Of a stretch of DNA of 64,000 nucleotides, positions 1 through 10,689 are shown in pieces. The DNA lies in NCBI RefSeq assembly GCF_026151205.1, contig NC_087079.1, forward strand, positions 14,198,445 to 14,262,444, in the 5' to 3' direction. Below the pieces are notes generated by a model, which worked only from the letters and a program-made list of their open reading frames with translations, was not told the origin of the DNA and searched no databases. How positions within the stretch are numbered: position 1 is the first letter of the stretch; every line of letters begins with the position of its first letter. A program made the position numbers and the translations under genes. The DNA comes from Bolinopsis microptera (lineage: Eukaryota > Ctenophora > Tentaculata > Lobata > Bolinopsidae).

Positions 1-180
1 ATGTAGGTACAAGGTACGGACTTTCCAAAACCGATCAAAAAATATTTTCGGCTCAGAATGATCAGCGTAGCATGAAACATGAACAAATAAAAAACAAATA
101 AAAAGTAGTTCCCAAAAAACTTTGAAAAATTAAATTTTGACTTCGAAAATTTTCGGTCCGAGTTTGTAACCAGAGCTAGA
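1..180. repeat. Dispersed repeat, partial copy
   Basis: The stretch with the phrase TAGCATGAAACATGAAC followed by an AAGTAGTTCCCAA segment recurs at about 2400-2480. A related inverted form lies at about 60700-60800, where CATGCTACC is seen on the plus strand. The flanking phrase with CAAGCGCG and CACATGG also recurs at 185-300 and 2300-2380. No coding potential is seen. This is an unnamed interspersed repeat. Confidence 0.5.
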
Positions 181-303
181 GCCTTCTTGCTTGCAGTAGC
201 GCGCGACCGCCGCGTATACACATGGTTGCTCTAACCAGAGCCCTCTCGCTTGCAGTAGCGGCAAAGGAAACAAGCTTGTGAAACAAGCGCGTCACGCAAT
301 ACG

Positions 304-383
304 TTACCTGGGGACCTCAGGCTATTATGTTCATAAACATAATAGAGATTCGGCGGAATGACAGGCTGAGCGCGGCCCAGTAA
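304..383 (+). mobile_element. 80-bp MITE, copy 1
   Basis: It begins TTACCTGGGG and ends CCCAGTAA, giving short terminal inverted repeats (TTACYTGGG). It holds an internal near-palindrome around GTTCATAAAC. The 8-bp flanks GCAATACG and GCAGTACG match at 7 of 8 positions, as expected for a target-site duplication. It is too short to code. The TSD length fits hAT, P or Merlin-type transposition; the superfamily is not settled. Confidence 0.8.
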
Positions 384-622
384 GCAGTACGCGTATACAC
401 ATGGCTATGTCAAGGTCCGAGTCATTCTCGAAATTGGGCGACATCTGTCCGACAGCCGAATTAGGGATTTCGGAGAAATGTCGCTGTCGGACAGGAATCG
501 TTTTTGTGTTTTGGCGACATCTGTCCAAATTCCGGATCATATTGTAATTTTGGTTCACATTGGTATTTCACAAGCTCACGGGTAATCTCGTGACGTTGTT
601 TCCAAATTTTTCTAATGCCATG

Positions 623-1149
623 TTAACGGGTGATATAGATACTCGTAAAATATTTGTTCCATATATTACCGTCCAACTCAGCGCGCGTCCTGGTAGGTTA
701 TAAACCTACAAATGCCATGCTGATGTGATCCATTGAGAATTGATCCATCGACGCGATACGTGTTTGACTAGTTGAGGACAGGAGCGTGCTAGCCGTACAC
801 TAACAAGCTGTCGATCACATCACAGGACACAGCCTACATGAGTATATATAGGACAGAGGTATGGAGTTCAGTTATCACAATCCACAATGGCAACCAATCT
901 TCAGTTTATCCCTGGACACAAACAAGGCTCGGAGAACCCTATCCTGAATGGCTTTCGATACGTACCGGAGACTGACGTCCCTCGAATCTGGAGGCACCTG
1001 AAGCCCCTCCTTCCTAAAGACATGGCTGAGTTTTGTTTATTATACTACGAAAACATTTGGATCGGGACATTGTAGGTTTACAACCTACCAGGACGCGCGC
1101 CGAGATGGACTCGTCGACGGACAGATATTTTACGAGTATCACCCGTTAA
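623..1149. mobile_element. TTAA-bounded TIR element (0.53 kb) with small ORF
   Basis: The left end TTAACGGGTGATA is the reverse complement of the right end TATCACCCGTTAA. The arms stay similar for about 80 bp, both carrying GCGCGCGTCCTGGTAGGTT or its complement. TTAA at both ends suggests a TTAA-targeting transposon such as a piggyBac-type relative. The centre holds a TATA-like sequence and a 62-codon ORF. A related end is seen near 58655-58860. Confidence 0.65.
887..1075 (+). CDS. Small unrecognised ORF inside a TTAA element
   Basis: A 62-codon ORF starts with ATG in the context CACAATGG. A TATA-like stretch, GTATATATAGG, lies about 45 bp upstream at 841-851, so it could be a short transcription unit. 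The product has no signal peptide, membrane segment or motif I recognise; it is rich in Pro, Leu and Trp. It sits between the inverted repeats of the 623-1149 element and may be its cargo or a remnant. Its length alone does not prove it is a gene. Confidence 0.3.
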   Translation: MATNLQFIPGHKQGSENPILNGFRYVPETDVPRIWRHLKPLLPKDMAEFCLLYYENIWIGTL

Positions 1150-1359
1150 ATCGGGACATCAACCACCAATCCTAACTTCGCTCCCACATGTGGAATCAAC
1201 ACGAAGCCGCACAGATGATGATTCCTCGCTCATCCAATATCGCAGAAGGTTGGCATCGCCATCACGGCTTCCATTCAATTCTCTCCTGCTCGAAGCCCAC
1301 AATTTGGAAGTTCCTTGATCATTGATTGCCTTAAACATTAAAGAAGAACAAGCCTTTAC

Positions 1360-1527
1360 TTACTGGGCCGCGCTCAGCCTGTCATTCCGCCTAATCCCTA
1401 TTTGTTGTTGAACTTACCTGGGGACCTCAGGCTATCATGTTCATAAACATAATAGAGACTAGGCGGAATGACAGGCTGAGCGCGGCCCAGTAATTGTTGA
1501 ACATGATAGCCTGAGGTCCTCAGGTAA
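1360..1527 (-). mobile_element. 80-bp MITE, copy 2, split by a nested copy
   Basis: The inverted MITE starts TTACTGGGCCGCG at 1360 and continues to 1413, then resumes at 1494 and ends CAGGTAA at 1527. A second full copy (1414-1493) sits inside it. The sequence TTGTTGAAC occurs on both sides of the inner copy, showing insertion of one family member into another. Confidence 0.85.
1414..1493 (+). mobile_element. 80-bp MITE, copy 3 (nested, with 9-bp TSD)
   Basis: A full-length copy runs from TTACCTGGGG to CCCAGTAA. It is flanked by TTGTTGAAC at 1405-1413 and 1494-1502. It interrupts copy 2, so it is the younger insertion. Confidence 0.88.
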
Positions 1528-1619
1528 GCCTTTACAGGCGTAAAGAAAACCAAAAGAGACGGGCGGGAACTACCTTAGCCACATGCACCCAAATGGATCC
1601 GTTTTGATCGACAACTTCA

Positions 1620-1706
1620 TTACTGGGCCGCGCGCCGCTCAGCCTGTCATTCCGCCGAATCTCCATGTTTATGAACATAATAGCCTGTACTGAGGTCCCC
1701 AGGTAA
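1620..1706 (-). mobile_element. 80-bp MITE, copy 4 with exact 8-bp TSD
   Basis: The inverted copy begins TTACTGGGCCG and ends CCCCAGGTAA. The exact 8-bp duplication CAACTTCA lies directly before and after it. A few extra bases (CGCGCCG and GTAC) are inserted relative to the other copies. Confidence 0.88.
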
Positions 1707-1991
1707 CAACTTCAGAGAATTTTAGGTGATTACAAAAACTACAGCAACCCTATGAACATTAATAAAACATTTAAACTATTGTCTAATTTATCGACATCAA
1801 ATGAAAATAAACTATGGTACAGATCAGATCTCAGATCGGATGGCTCAGATCATCTCTGATCTCAGATTGGATGGCTCAGATCATATCTCAGATCGGAGAT
1901 GTTACGTATACAAATTAGCAAGTAACAGTTCAGAACATGTCTCTAATAGTAATTGGAAATGTGATGTATTGAAATCAGATCTACAATTTCG

Positions 1992-2078
1992 TTACCTATA
2001 CCTGGGGACCTCAGGCTATCATGTTCATAAACATGAATAGAGATTAGGTGGAATGACAGGCTGAGCGCGGCCCAGTAA
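1992..2078 (+). mobile_element. 80-bp MITE, copy 5 with exact 8-bp TSD
   Basis: It ends CCCAGTAA and is flanked by CAATTTCG at 1984-1991 and 2079-2086. The 5' end carries a small partial repetition of the terminus (TTACCTATACCTGGGG). Confidence 0.85.
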
Positions 2079-2091
2079 CAATTTCGGACAG

Positions 2092-2400
2092 ATGTCGTTT
2101 TTTTTTTGTACCCTGAGTGAGAGTCGGACAGATGTCGCTGTCGGACAGGAGTTAGTGTTACCATTCTCGATGCGTACCTCTGAAAGCAGAGCTCCCGCTT
2201 CCGAGCTCGTATTGCGAAGGGGAAGCCTGCCTTCCGACTCCGAGATCGCATTAAAAAGGGGAACCCTTGAGTCCAAAATCGTATATCGAACTTTGCTCTA
2301 TCCAGAGCCCTTGCGCATGCAGTCAAAACAAGCGCGCCCGCAGCGGCGCTGGGCGCGAAAGCACATGGTCAATGGTTAGGCCCTGAAATCATCATGTCAG
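2092..2400. repeat. Dispersed repeat related to 60545-60935
   Basis: The segment with GAGCTCGTATTGCG, GATCGCATTA and CTTGAGTCCAAAATCG resembles, in inverted orientation, the sequence at 60560-60680 and its partial repetition at 60830-60910, which has TTTGGACTCGAGG and GCGATCTCGGAAGGCAGG. ORFs across it are incidental. Confidence 0.5.
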
Positions 2401-2559
2401 GGTAGCATGAAACATGAACAAAAGTAGTTCCCAAGAAAATTTTGAAAATATTTGACTTAGAAAATTTTGGTTAGCCCTTTTTGGCCCCTTGCTCAGATTT
2501 CATGGGGCCGGGGGCATTGGCACCCCCCCTGCCCCCCGCTTTCTACACCCCTGGTTCAG

Positions 2560-2682
2560 GTACCTCTATCTATGGACTGTGGCACAACAGTGAGAGTAGA
2601 AATGTCTGGTGGTAACGCAGCACTGAAAGGAGTCAAAGCTTGTGGAATCTCACACACCGCAAAAAATATCCTAAAAATGAAG
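2560..2682 (+). CDS. Possible isolated exon, unrecognised
   Basis: An open stretch of 41 codons, phase 0 at both ends, sits between an acceptor-like CTGGTTCAG and a donor-like AAG/GTCAGC. The translation reads like an ordinary soluble protein segment (VPLSMDCGTTVRVEM at the start). No neighbouring exon could be linked and the family is not recognised. It could be a stray ORF in repeat-rich DNA. Confidence 0.25.
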
Positions 2683-4084
2683 GTCAGCAATGCCTACAAA
2701 GACTTTTACAACGTCGAAATGTTCTTGTATACGTCCATCAACAACATGACGTACGAGGATTAAAGAAGAAGCACACTATTTTAAAAAACCGTACTAGCAT
2801 TTTTATTTTTGGGTAAAAACTTTTAAAATATAGAGCTTAAAATTATTTTTATTATTTTCATCGTGTGGGTCTTATTATTTAGCAATTCTATATTTAATAT
2901 CAACTGGTACATGTATTTCTTTAAAAAATTTTACATTTTAAAAACGATTGTAATTTCGATTCTAAAATAGTATTAGTTACGACCTCCAAATATTAGTTAC
3001 GACCTCCAATGTCCAAATTTCAAAACCTCGAATGTTTCTCGGAACCTAAATTCTTGAAACCTGAAATTCGACCATATATAATTCTAGAACCGAATATTGT
3101 AGCTTAAACATCTTGGATGGAAGTGACAACATTCTAATTCACATCAACATACGACCAGGCTCGCAGCAAATACAAAATAGGTGAGTCAGATCAGTTTTTC
3201 CGAAGCTCTATTAATGAAAGCATCTACCATTCACACCATGGTTTGGTGGCCGACCTGCATCCGACCGAATCGGTTCTCACTGGGAATCGAACCCCGGTCG
3301 TCCACGTGATAGTATTCATTAGTAATTATTCACTATTTTTATCCCAATTGTCACAGTAAAGAGGTCGTGCCTAAAATCATGACAAATGGCAGTTTATTTA
3401 GAGGCCGTGCCTGTACTCGTGACAACAGTCATGGCGACAACAGTCATAGTATGGTCTGCCCCTAATTCCTGGAAGACATGGTACTACAAAAGGGTGTACG
3501 TAAGACGTTAAACTTAAAGTGACGAGTAAAATCCGTCAATTAAGTTTAACAAAAGTTAAAGTTTATGAAAAGCTCTGTCCATCGGACGTAATAATCAATA
3601 AAACACAAACATAATATGATGCCCCCGTCATGATTAAGTTTACTAATTATAAACAAAAAACACTTTAAAAACATTTTTACAACAGTAATTACAAACTCAT
3701 TTCTTTTTTAACTGTTCATTCCCAGAAAACATTTCTTAAAACGGCATAGTAACAGTCCATAAACTTGAAAAGGTCTGCCTTGTAGCTTGAATAGTTGATC
3801 ACGCTAAGAGGTGATACTGATATGAGACAGAGACTGAGAGATAGAGATGACGTCACGTGAGTAAGCAATGACGTCACACTTATTGTCACGTGGACAGAAT
3901 AGCGTGTTTCTTTAATATTTTCCAAGCTTCAGACTTCGATTCCTTGTCTGTACTTTCCTCGTCCTGAACCTGAACGATGTGTGAGTCTTAAAATGGGGAA
4001 AATGCTGGTGTAGATCAAAACATTGAACGTTTCAAATAATATGTCACACGACTTTACATCAGGATTAATAAACAAATGCAACGT

Positions 4085-4165
4085 TTATCTGGGGACCCAG
4101 GCTATAATGTTCATAAACACCGAATAGAGATTCAGCGGAATGACAGGCTGAGCGCCACCCAGTAA
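4085..4165 (+). mobile_element. 80-bp MITE, copy 6 (diverged)
   Basis: It begins TTATCTGGGGAC and ends CACCCAGTAA, with the same interior as the copies near 1-2 kb but more substitutions. No clear target duplication remains, so it is the oldest copy in the window. Confidence 0.7.
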
Positions 4166-4307
4166 AGGCAATACAAAGTAAGAGGCCGTCAATTTTTAAA
4201 ATTTCATAAACACAATCCACAAATAACCTTAGTAAATCCAAACAATATCACAGATAATATATAAATATTCAGAGTCATCTTTTGTAAGCATATCACAACT
4301 CCACATC

Positions 4308-4437
4308 GCACATCATACATCACACATCACACATCACACATCACACATCACACATCACACATCACACATCACACATCACACATCACACATCACACATCAC
4401 ATATCACACATCACACATCACACATCACACATCACAC
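4308..4437. repeat. Microsatellite, 7-bp unit (ACACATC)n
   Basis: The run consists of tandem ACACATC units with one variant unit (ACATATC). It ends about 40 bp from the presumed 5' splice site of the minus-strand exon at 4477-4578, that is, inside the start of its following intron. Confidence 0.85.
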
Positions 4438-4476
4438 TGGCAATAGTTAAATAGTTAAAACCAGTTTTACTCTTAC

Positions 4477-4578
4477 CTGTTGTAAGACCTGTAAAATCTC
4501 GTATTTATAATGAGAGTGATCCTCATACTCCGTATTTGAAATAACCCGATCTAGGAGCTGCATGTAATACACTCGGTC
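4477..4578 (-). CDS. Single exon of an unrecognised minus-strand gene
   Basis: On the minus strand TTTCAG/GACCGAG gives an acceptor and CAACAG/GTAAGAGT a strong donor. The 102 nt between them are open and phase 0 at both ends, encoding 34 residues that start DRVYYMQLLDRV, a likely helical segment. I do not recognise the family. A possible C-terminal exon near 3716-3820 (ending YAVLRNVFWE and a stop) lies downstream, but its phase does not match directly, so the two are not joined here. Confidence 0.45.
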
Positions 4579-4699
4579 CTGAAACACAAATGTCAGCACT
4601 TGCTCGCAACTAGTCGTGGTCTCAAAAAATGGGCATGTGGTAAGCCACAGGCCACTGACAAAATAATCATGTTCAATCAAACTAAATTTTTTCAAATTA

Positions 4700-7600
4700 T
4701 GATTTATTCATTAAAAATTTGGTCGGCACCCCTGAAATGGTACGTATCAAGATAAATTATTGAGTTGTCTTGTCCTTAAAATTGATCGCGGTGAAATCTT
4801 ATAATAATACGCTGGTGTAATTTCTACACAATTATTGCTATGTGGGGGTCTATGACTATATTCTATAATGGCCAAAATATGGCTTACGTAATAATTGTGA
4901 ATGATTCCTTGGCCTTATTGCCATTCTGTGTGGGGTGCTAGGGCGCCATAGTCAGTCTTATAAAAGAAAGCTATCAGTGTTATTTACTTTACTGTATACA
5001 GCAAAACTTGCGACCCTGGCCCCCGCACCAGTTAGAAATTGTTCGTTAGACATATTTTAAGTATATTAAATTATATTGGCCATCGGGTTGACACTTATAA
5101 TTATATAAGATCCGCACTATGGGAATCGATTACGGTTTCGTAGCAGATTCTCACATGATTACCAATCAATTTGCTTGATAACTTCGTCATTTTAAATCCT
5201 TTTCGCGTCATATTTTCAGTACATATTCCACATTTAATGATCTATTGCAATATATTGCAATGGAATTTCGTCGCAAACACGAGTATAAGCAATTCAATAT
5301 TGATGGGGTTTGGTCTCTAAAAATCTAACGGTCAAATTTTGGCGACAGAATCCTCGAATGAGTAGTTACAGTATACCTACGAAGGTCTCAAATATGAAAC
5401 ATGACTATGCATATGTATAAGAACCCCCCCCCCCCCCCCCGGCCCCTGCAACATTAACACAGTTTTATTCGCCTATATTATCTGATTATCACTATTATGC
5501 CATTCCAAGTCATTTAATTTATGTCATGCATCCAGGCTTTAAATCTGCGCTAAGTATATGTAAATTTTTAGCAAATTCTGATCGACTGTTTTTTTTCTTC
5601 TTTTTTTCTTGCTTGGCTCATTTCGTTAGCGGTGTATAAATCGATATTATATACCTTGTCTTGTTTTAGAACAGTTTGATTAAACAGGAAGTGGTATTAG
5701 CCGTTGTTTTTTCATGTGCTTTGATCGAGCCTTTTAGTTGTCATGGTATGGTAACCGGGATTACTGTGCTTCATAACAAGGTAGGTTTAAATGATTCTAC
5801 ACATGGATCTATGTTCATATTTAAAGTTCTTATACGAGATGATTTTTGTGGAAAATATAAAAGAAACTTGAGTCTGAAGCGGTTTCTAACAAACATCAAC
5901 ACGCCAAATGGGTCGACTGTTAAAACTGTTAGTTACGCTATACAGGGCTTCCCAGCGACTATTCTAGTACGTCAGAACTGCCGGGTTGGAAGAGAAAAAG
6001 GGCCAGAGTGATATCGAATGTCTGGCACTTCCTGTCCGTCAACACGGAGAGAGTTGGAGCTGAGAGTTCGCAAAACTCTATAACATTCTAGATATTAAAC
6101 TGGTGTTTTCCACTCTTTCCAATCTTCTTGTGAAACCCCTTCAGTACATCTAAATTGTAGTGTACTGTAAACATAATACTGTACTATTCCACATGTTGCC
6201 TAATGCCTCGTAAGCATTTGCCAGTTACCATAGTAACCATTTGCTAGTTACCATAGTAACCATTTGCCAGTTATCTACTTTTCTTAGTTGCGGTTTGCTC
6301 CCCAAGCCTCAAAGCCTGAAACTGATCTTTAAGTCTTGCTGAGGGTTAAGAGATTTGTCTGTTTTAATGACACAACAGGGATGGTAGGATGAGTGAGCCC
6401 AGGTAAGGGTGTAATTGAAGCCACCATTGAAAATATCTTCATAAAGTCAAAGACAAACATTTGCTTTCTTCTTTCTCTAGACATTTAGGGTGCAAATCGA
6501 GTTTTATTTTTCTACTTCTTCTTCAAGTATGTGGTTTTGGGAATTCGATTTTCAGATGGCTTGTCTTTCAAATGTTCAGCCTTTAAAGATAAACTGATGC
6601 TACAAATTCTCATTGACCATAATATTTATTCCGTTGCATAAGTTGCTGATTTAAATACAGTTTCAACGACAACAGTGATCACATCGTACAGCGACAAGAC
6701 AAAAAAGTTTTATAAGTGAGATTCGAAAAATTTTTCAAACAGATTCCATGGGAAAAAAGATTTAAACTCTCGGCACATCGCATCACACCTTGTCGCTTTT
6801 AATTAAGACTTACTTTTGGCGCTTGGATTTTGAATGTTGTTTTTATGTGAAAAGGTAAGGGTTTTGATAGGTATCATCGTGAAATGAAACGTGGTGTAGA
6901 TGATTGAAAACTACATAGTAACACTAGCACCCACTAAACAATTAAGAACAACAGAGCCTGGTTGATAAAACTATCCCAAAAATTTTCGCTCTCTTTTTCT
7001 AACAAAGCTTCAATAATCAAAATCACAGAACAGTTCCATCTTTGAAGGAGGCTGGAGGCCCCGTTTAGCTGAAACGTAGTTTTACAGTATTAGCTTTAAC
7101 ATGCCCTCATTGCCATTTTTAGCCTATAGTATGCTCCAACTTGACACCTAGTATGGATTATCGACCGCGCCTGATGAAGCCCTACGATTTGGTACTACTG
7201 GTCTGCTTTTGGCGATTACTCCTCAGAGTACCCAGTTGAATTATGTCTCTACTCTGCTTCGCACGTAATTTTCCCATTTCCTTTGCATTGTATAAAGTTG
7301 AAACTCACTCTTTACACTCTTCAGTGATACATAAACACATACATAACAACCTTTTTCATTTCAAAAGTCACAAAAAATAGAAGCCAAAAAGTCCAATTCG
7401 AAATTATCATCTGATTAGAGATTCTTGGACTTTTTCAAACAGAGTCAATGGGAGAAACATTTCGTCCCTCAACATTTAAACTTTTGTCGTTTTAAAGTAA
7501 AGCTTCGAAGTTGTTTAAGAATGTGACTTAGTTCTCTAGGGTTAGTGTTCGTACTGTATTATAATGCGTACAAATTTCCTTAACCAGAGGAATCACCAGA

Positions 7601-7940
7601 AATTTTCGTCAGAAACACTTTCTTTTTACGTTTGATCATCTTGCTGACAGGTATAACGTAAGGAAAATAAAACATCACACTTAATAAAACATCACACTTA
7701 ATAAATAACATAACTTAATAAATAACATAACTTAATAAAGCCTGAGACTGAACCGTTTTTTTTTTCATTTTGTATTTGTTTATTTCTTGTAATAATTTTC
7801 CTATCTTTTTACTATCTATCAATTGTATTGACGTTCTCATCCTGATTCCAGTACCTGTTTCGTAAATCCGAATCCCCTAGTCTAAGGGAATCGCCTAGTA
7901 TAGGCCTCTTTTGTTGCTCTATTTGTTACTCTATTTCTAG
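4700..7940. other. No gene seen; AT-rich spacer
   Basis: This stretch has a poly-C run, short A/T-rich simple repeats (for example around 7670-7740) and a small repeat of AGTTACCATAGTAACC near 6225-6265. The ORF at 5676-6011 has no recognisable domain, no convincing splice sites and no initiation context, so I do not call it a gene. Confidence 0.5.
5424..5440. repeat. Poly-C tract
   Basis: An uninterrupted run of about 17 C residues. Similar runs occur near 53947, 55356 and 62401, usually at the edge of an inverted-repeat element. Confidence 0.9.
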
Positions 7941-8362
7941 ACTACTACCATAATTGAGTGCTATGTCATATAATCCTGTCATATGCTATGTCATATAATC
8001 CTGTCTACGACATTAGGTTTTGTCCATGGTGCGATGAGTACATTCATAAAAAGTGTTTTAGAGATAATTTAGGCTGCATAAAGTGCTGTGAGTCGTTAAT
8101 CCCAGGTTATTATGTGACATCTTATGATCTTTTTATGAACTGTAGCATCCGAATCACTGCTCTTTTCAATCCATACGACCGCTCACATGGTTTAGATTTG
8201 ATCGGTAACGCTTTAGATCAGGATAACGATGAAAGTTACCAATACTGGAACGAAATCAGCGATATATTAACCAATTGCAAGTATCAGCAGCCATCGAACA
8301 TTAAAAGTTCCTCCCGTGATGAACTGAAAGTGTTTTCTCTTAATGTGCGATCATTAGTAAAG

Positions 8363-8836
8363 AACATCGGTAACTCGGTAATCTGCCGATGCACATCTGG
8401 GGCACACCTCGGGCACACCTGGGGCACAAACTCGGGCACACCTCGGGCACACCTCGGGCACACCTGGGGCACAAAGCACACCTCGGGCACACCTCGGGCA
8501 GAACCACCTGGGGCACACCTCGGGCACACCTCGGGCACATCTCGGGCAAAATTCGGGCATGGTAATTGGGAAACCTTGGGAAAAGAATCTGCATCGGCAG
8601 ATTACCGAGTTACCACATCGGTAACTCGGTAATCTGCCGATGCACATCTGGGGCACACCTCGGGCACACCTGGGGCACAAACTCGGGCACACCTCGGGCA
8701 CACCTCGGGCACACCTGGGGCACAAAGCACACCTCGGGCACACCTCGGGCAGAACCACCTGGGGCACACCTCGGGCACACCTCGGGCACATCTCGGGCAA
8801 AATTCGGGCATGGTAATTGGGAAACCTTGGGAAAAG
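8363..8836. repeat. Two tandem copies of a GC-rich repeat with internal hairpin
   Basis: Two copies of a roughly 230-bp unit (about 8368-8600 and 8618-8837) are nearly identical. Each is built from degenerate GGGCACACCTC/GGGGCACA motifs. Between them lies an inverted repeat: GCATCGGCAGATTACCGAG is followed, after a short loop, by its complement, giving arms of about 25 bp at 8591-8645. The unit interrupts the retrotransposon endonuclease frame without adding a stop codon in the frame of the downstream ORF. Confidence 0.85.
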
Positions 8837-10680
8837 AACCAGAGCAGTTAAGACTTAAAGGTTCGGACGGGTCGATTTTGAGTTCTGAAGATACCGTGGC
8901 TGAAAGGTTTAATGACTATTTCTCGAACATTGCTACGAACATCAAAACTCAGATAAGTGCCCGTCAGACCTTTGACCCTGGGGGGTTCCAGGAATATCTG
9001 CCCACATCCTGTTCTCAATCAATCTATCTCCAGCCTGCTGAAACGATCGAAATTCAAAGAATTATTATTGGTTTGAAGAACAAAGCGACTCTTGACACAA
9101 AAATTGAACCACTAAAAGTAGCCAGTTCCAGCGATAGTTTCCTTGCTATATTAGCAAAAGTTATCAACGAATCCTTAAGTACAGGCATATTTCCACAGGC
9201 CCTTAAAATTGCCAAAGTAACTCCCATCCATAAAGGAGGCTCTAAACTTGACGTTGAAAATTATAGACCCATCTCTCTCTTAGGTTCCTTCTCAAAAATC
9301 TACGAAAAACTGATGCACCGACGTGTCTTAGAATTTCTCAACAAAAATAGTTCTTTATTCGAAAATCAGTATGGGTTCCGTCCAGGAAGGTCCTGTGAAC
9401 ATGCTCTTCTTAATGCACAAAGTACAATTTTACACTCTCTTAGCAAAAACCAAATTTCACTACTGCTATTATTAGATTACAGTAAAGCGTTTGACGTCCT
9501 GGATCATGCTACACTGCTAAATAAATTACAGCACTACGGCATCCGGGGAATAGCTCTAAAGTGGTTTGAGTCATACCTAAGTGATAGAAGCCAATATGTA
9601 GCAATAAATAATTCACATTCGTCCCACAAGCCTATTGTGCATGGTGTTCCACAAGGGAGCATACTAGGTCCCTTACTTTTCGTCATATACATCAACGATC
9701 TTCCCGGTATTTCTAACATGATGGTAAAATTCATACTTTATGCAGACGATGCAAATATAATTATTAACGGTTCCAATGTCCAAGAACTAATGCTAAGGGT
9801 CAACCAACTAACGGAAACATTATCACGGTGGGTTAATAGCAACGGATTAGCACTAAATCTAAAAAAGACGTGTTATATGATTTTCTCGAAAAAGCGCATA
9901 GAACCATCATTGATTAAAGTACAAATAGAAAATACAGTATTAGAACGTAAAACTGAAGCCCGGTTTCTTGGTGTAATTGTAGATGAAAAGCTTAACTGGA
10001 GTAGCCACATAAAAGCACTGAGGAGCAAGATGTCAAGATTTATTGGGGTGATGTACAGGATAAAACATAAACTGCCAATGAAGGCCCGTTTACAGATTTT
10101 CCAAAGTTTTGTTCAGTCCCATTTAAACTTCTGCTCACTTGTCTGGGGATTTGCTTCAAAATCTCTTATAGAATCTCTTTTTGCTAAACAAAAACAAGGT
10201 ATGAGGGCAGTTATGGCCGGAAATGTGAACTACTACTACAAGGACGGAAAACTGCCAGAGCACACAAAACTAGCATTTAAAGAACACGAGGTCTTAACCG
10301 TTCAAGGGGTTATCGTTAAAAACGCACTTATTTTACTGCACAAAGTTCGAAATATGTCTAGTTTGTTACCTAAATCGATTTCAGAACTTTTCCCTCCTAA
10401 CACACCCAAACAAGGAACGACACACGAACAAAACTTAGACTGGTTATCAATTTACTCACAGACTGACCTGAGATCTAGCATCTTTTATAAAGGCCCACTG
10501 CTCGCTATTTCAGAGCATAACACTCGCATTACATGCCCATCCAGTATATTTTCTATCAACATATATAAGAATTCGTCAAAAAAAGTACTACTAGACTTGC
10601 AAAGTGCTGGCTGCAACGACGAATGGCCACCATTTTTACTCCACAACCTACCTGGATTACGTAAATCACAAAGAACATAG
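8566..10680 (+). CDS. Reverse transcriptase of a non-LTR retrotransposon
   Basis: The 704-codon ORF begins inside the tandem repeat, so its first ~85 residues are not genuine. The RT domain follows, with ENYRPISLL, YGFRPGRSCEHAL, DYSKAFDVLDH, GVPQGSILGPLLF and the catalytic YADDANI box in order. After it come the thumb and a C-terminal region with FCSLVWGFASKS, as in CR1/L2/jockey elements. All catalytic residues are present and no frameshift is seen over roughly 600 residues, so this copy is fairly young even though its endonuclease is gone. RTs of this group act on nicked chromosomal DNA in the nucleus. Confidence 0.9.
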   Translation: MGNLGKRICIGRLPSYHIGNSVICRCTSGAHLGHTWGTNSGTPRAHLGHTWGTKHTSGTPRAEPPGAHLGHTSGTSRAKFGHGNWETLGKEPEQLRLKGSDGSILSSEDTVAERFNDYFSNIATNIKTQISARQTFDPGGFQEYLPTSCSQSIYLQPAETIEIQRIIIGLKNKATLDTKIEPLKVASSSDSFLAILAKVINESLSTGIFPQALKIAKVTPIHKGGSKLDVENYRPISLLGSFSKIYEKLMHRRVLEFLNKNSSLFENQYGFRPGRSCEHALLNAQSTILHSLSKNQISLLLLLDYSKAFDVLDHATLLNKLQHYGIRGIALKWFESYLSDRSQYVAINNSHSSHKPIVHGVPQGSILGPLLFVIYINDLPGISNMMVKFILYADDANIIINGSNVQELMLRVNQLTETLSRWVNSNGLALNLKKTCYMIFSKKRIEPSLIKVQIENTVLERKTEARFLGVIVDEKLNWSSHIKALRSKMSRFIGVMYRIKHKLPMKARLQIFQSFVQSHLNFCSLVWGFASKSLIESLFAKQKQGMRAVMAGNVNYYYKDGKLPEHTKLAFKEHEVLTVQGVIVKNALILLHKVRNMSSLLPKSISELFPPNTPKQGTTHEQNLDWLSIYSQTDLRSSIFYKGPLLAISEHNTRITCPSSIFSINIYKNSSKKVLLDLQSAGCNDEWPPFLLHNLPGLRKSQRT

Positions 10681-10689
10681 TCAATAATC

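Larger units (their letters stand above)
7958..10680 (+). mobile_element. Non-LTR retrotransposon (CR1/L2/jockey type), endonuclease lost
   Basis: From about 7998 the frame encodes a Cys-rich PHD/RING-like piece (CPWCDEYIHKKC, then CIKCC). It then reaches KVFSLNVRSLVKN, which resembles the start of an AP-type endonuclease domain. At about 8363 this breaks off into a GC-rich tandem repeat (8363-8836). Open sequence then resumes in the linker before the reverse transcriptase. Most of the endonuclease is therefore missing, and the element should not be able to move on its own. No 3' tail repeat or target duplication was identified. Confidence 0.8.

Noticed and set aside
1943-2379. Overlapping ORFs on both strands of 79-127 codons
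   Set aside because: They run across MITE copy 5 and a dispersed repeat, with no consistent protein features.
4308-4437. CRISPR-like array
   Set aside because: It is a plain 7-bp microsatellite without spacers, in an animal genome.
5676-6011. 111-codon plus-strand ORF
   Set aside because: No domain, signal, splice or initiation context supports it; the length is possible by chance in this much sequence.
8284-8811. Cys/Arg/Pro-rich minus-strand ORFs
   Set aside because: They are antisense readings of the GC-rich tandem repeat in the retrotransposon.
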